From: Clostridia bacterium
GTDB taxonomy: Bacteria > Bacillota > Clostridia > Christensenellales > Borkfalkiaceae
NCBI GenBank assembly: GCA_900769565.1
Contig: CAAGHC010000055.1
Span: 1 to 12,811, forward strand
Reading direction: 5' to 3'
Length of the DNA stretch: 12,811 nucleotides
Of the stretch, positions 12,582 through 12,811 are shown in pieces. Each line of letters begins with the position of its first letter. The stretch's first letter is position 1. The notes below the pieces were generated by a model, which was given only the letters and a program-made list of their open reading frames with translations, was not told the origin of the DNA and made no database searches. The position numbers and the translations under genes are program-made.

Positions 12582-12811
12582 ATGAAAATTAAGAAACTTT
12601 TAACAATGACGTTAGCAATGATTTTCATTGCAACAATGGCACTAGGCTTTAGTCTAGTAAGTTTCCCAACTGCGAAAGCAGAAGCAGTTGCACCCACTGC
12701 TGAATGGGCTGTTGGTAACAGCGATATCTCTGCTGAATTTGGCTTTGACTGGGTAGATAACGGCGTGGACTATTCTGACGGCACAGGTGGTTTGGGTTGG
12801 ACTTTATCAGA
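12582..12811 (+). CDS. Secreted protein, N-terminus only (runs off the window)
   Basis: The visible 76 residues start MKIKKLLTMTLAMIFIATMA. This is a signal peptide with a Lys-rich start and a hydrophobic core, ending SFPTAKAEA, with cleavage after AKA or AEA. The mature part begins VAPTAEWAVGNSDISAEFGF and continues with DWVDNGVDYSDGTGGLGW, rich in Asp, Gly and Trp. The TAKAE cleavage motif resembles that of the preceding gene. It starts 13 bp after that gene's stop; the ribosome site TAGGAGG includes the upstream stop codon. The function cannot be read from this much. An extracellular polysaccharide-binding protein or lyase would fit the locus, but no catalytic motif is visible. Confidence 0.78.
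   Translation, partial: MKIKKLLTMTLAMIFIATMALGFSLVSFPTAKAEAVAPTAEWAVGNSDISAEFGFDWVDNGVDYSDGTGGLGWTLS

Noticed and set aside
1..12811. CRISPR array, toxin-antitoxin pair or phage-defence system
   Set aside because: No regularly spaced repeats and no nuclease, methylase or toxin motifs were seen; the three paralogues show no such signatures.

Overview
The window looks like chromosomal DNA from a low-GC Gram-positive bacterium, most likely an uncultured gut member of the Clostridia (Bacillota). The evidence is AT-rich sequence, strong AAGGAGG-type Shine-Dalgarno sites, a lipobox on the sugar-binding protein, CUT1-type ABC sugar permeases with no local ATPase, and AraC/KduI/KduD/GH88 genes of Firmicutes type. 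Conserved Trp positions use TGG, so the code is standard. No species can be named from the sequence alone.

Region 1 (1-290) is the end of an rRNA operon: a 5S rRNA lacking its extreme 5' end, an intact tRNA-Asn(GTT) with encoded CCA, and a rho-independent terminator.

Region 2 (about 245-3201) is accessory DNA between two direct copies of the tRNA-Asn 3' end plus trailer plus terminator (201-286 and 3202-3287; 80 of 86 positions identical, the first 44 perfect). It holds a minus-strand operon of three small proteins (441-2247). By eye they share one roughly 100-residue domain, and they resemble proteins I recall beside serine recombinases in clostridial integrative elements. No recombinase is present. 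To their right lies a run of plus-strand gene tails lacking 5' ends: an unknown gene, V-type ATPase subunit K, an OhrR-like MarR regulator, and finally the tRNA tail. It looks like a decayed or non-autonomous integration locus, or a rearrangement scar.

Region 3 (3343-12811) is a locus for using unsaturated uronic-acid sugars, the products of polysaccharide lyases acting on glycosaminoglycans or similar polymers. An AraC-family regulator is read leftward. Divergent from it is an operon for KduI (apparently fused in frame to an N-terminal discoidin-like domain), KduD-type dehydrogenase and a GH88 unsaturated glucuronyl hydrolase. A second promoter then drives a lipoprotein solute-binding protein, two permeases, a membrane-anchored Ig-like surface protein and the start of another secreted protein. 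A 40-bp element, 36/40 identical in its two copies, overlaps the -35 box of both promoters and is the best candidate for the regulator's operator.

Working model: an extracellular lyase, not seen here but possibly the truncated last gene or elsewhere, releases unsaturated oligosaccharides. The binding protein and permeases import them using a shared ATPase. GH88 removes the unsaturated uronate, whose keto form is then processed by KduI and KduD toward 2-keto-3-deoxygluconate.
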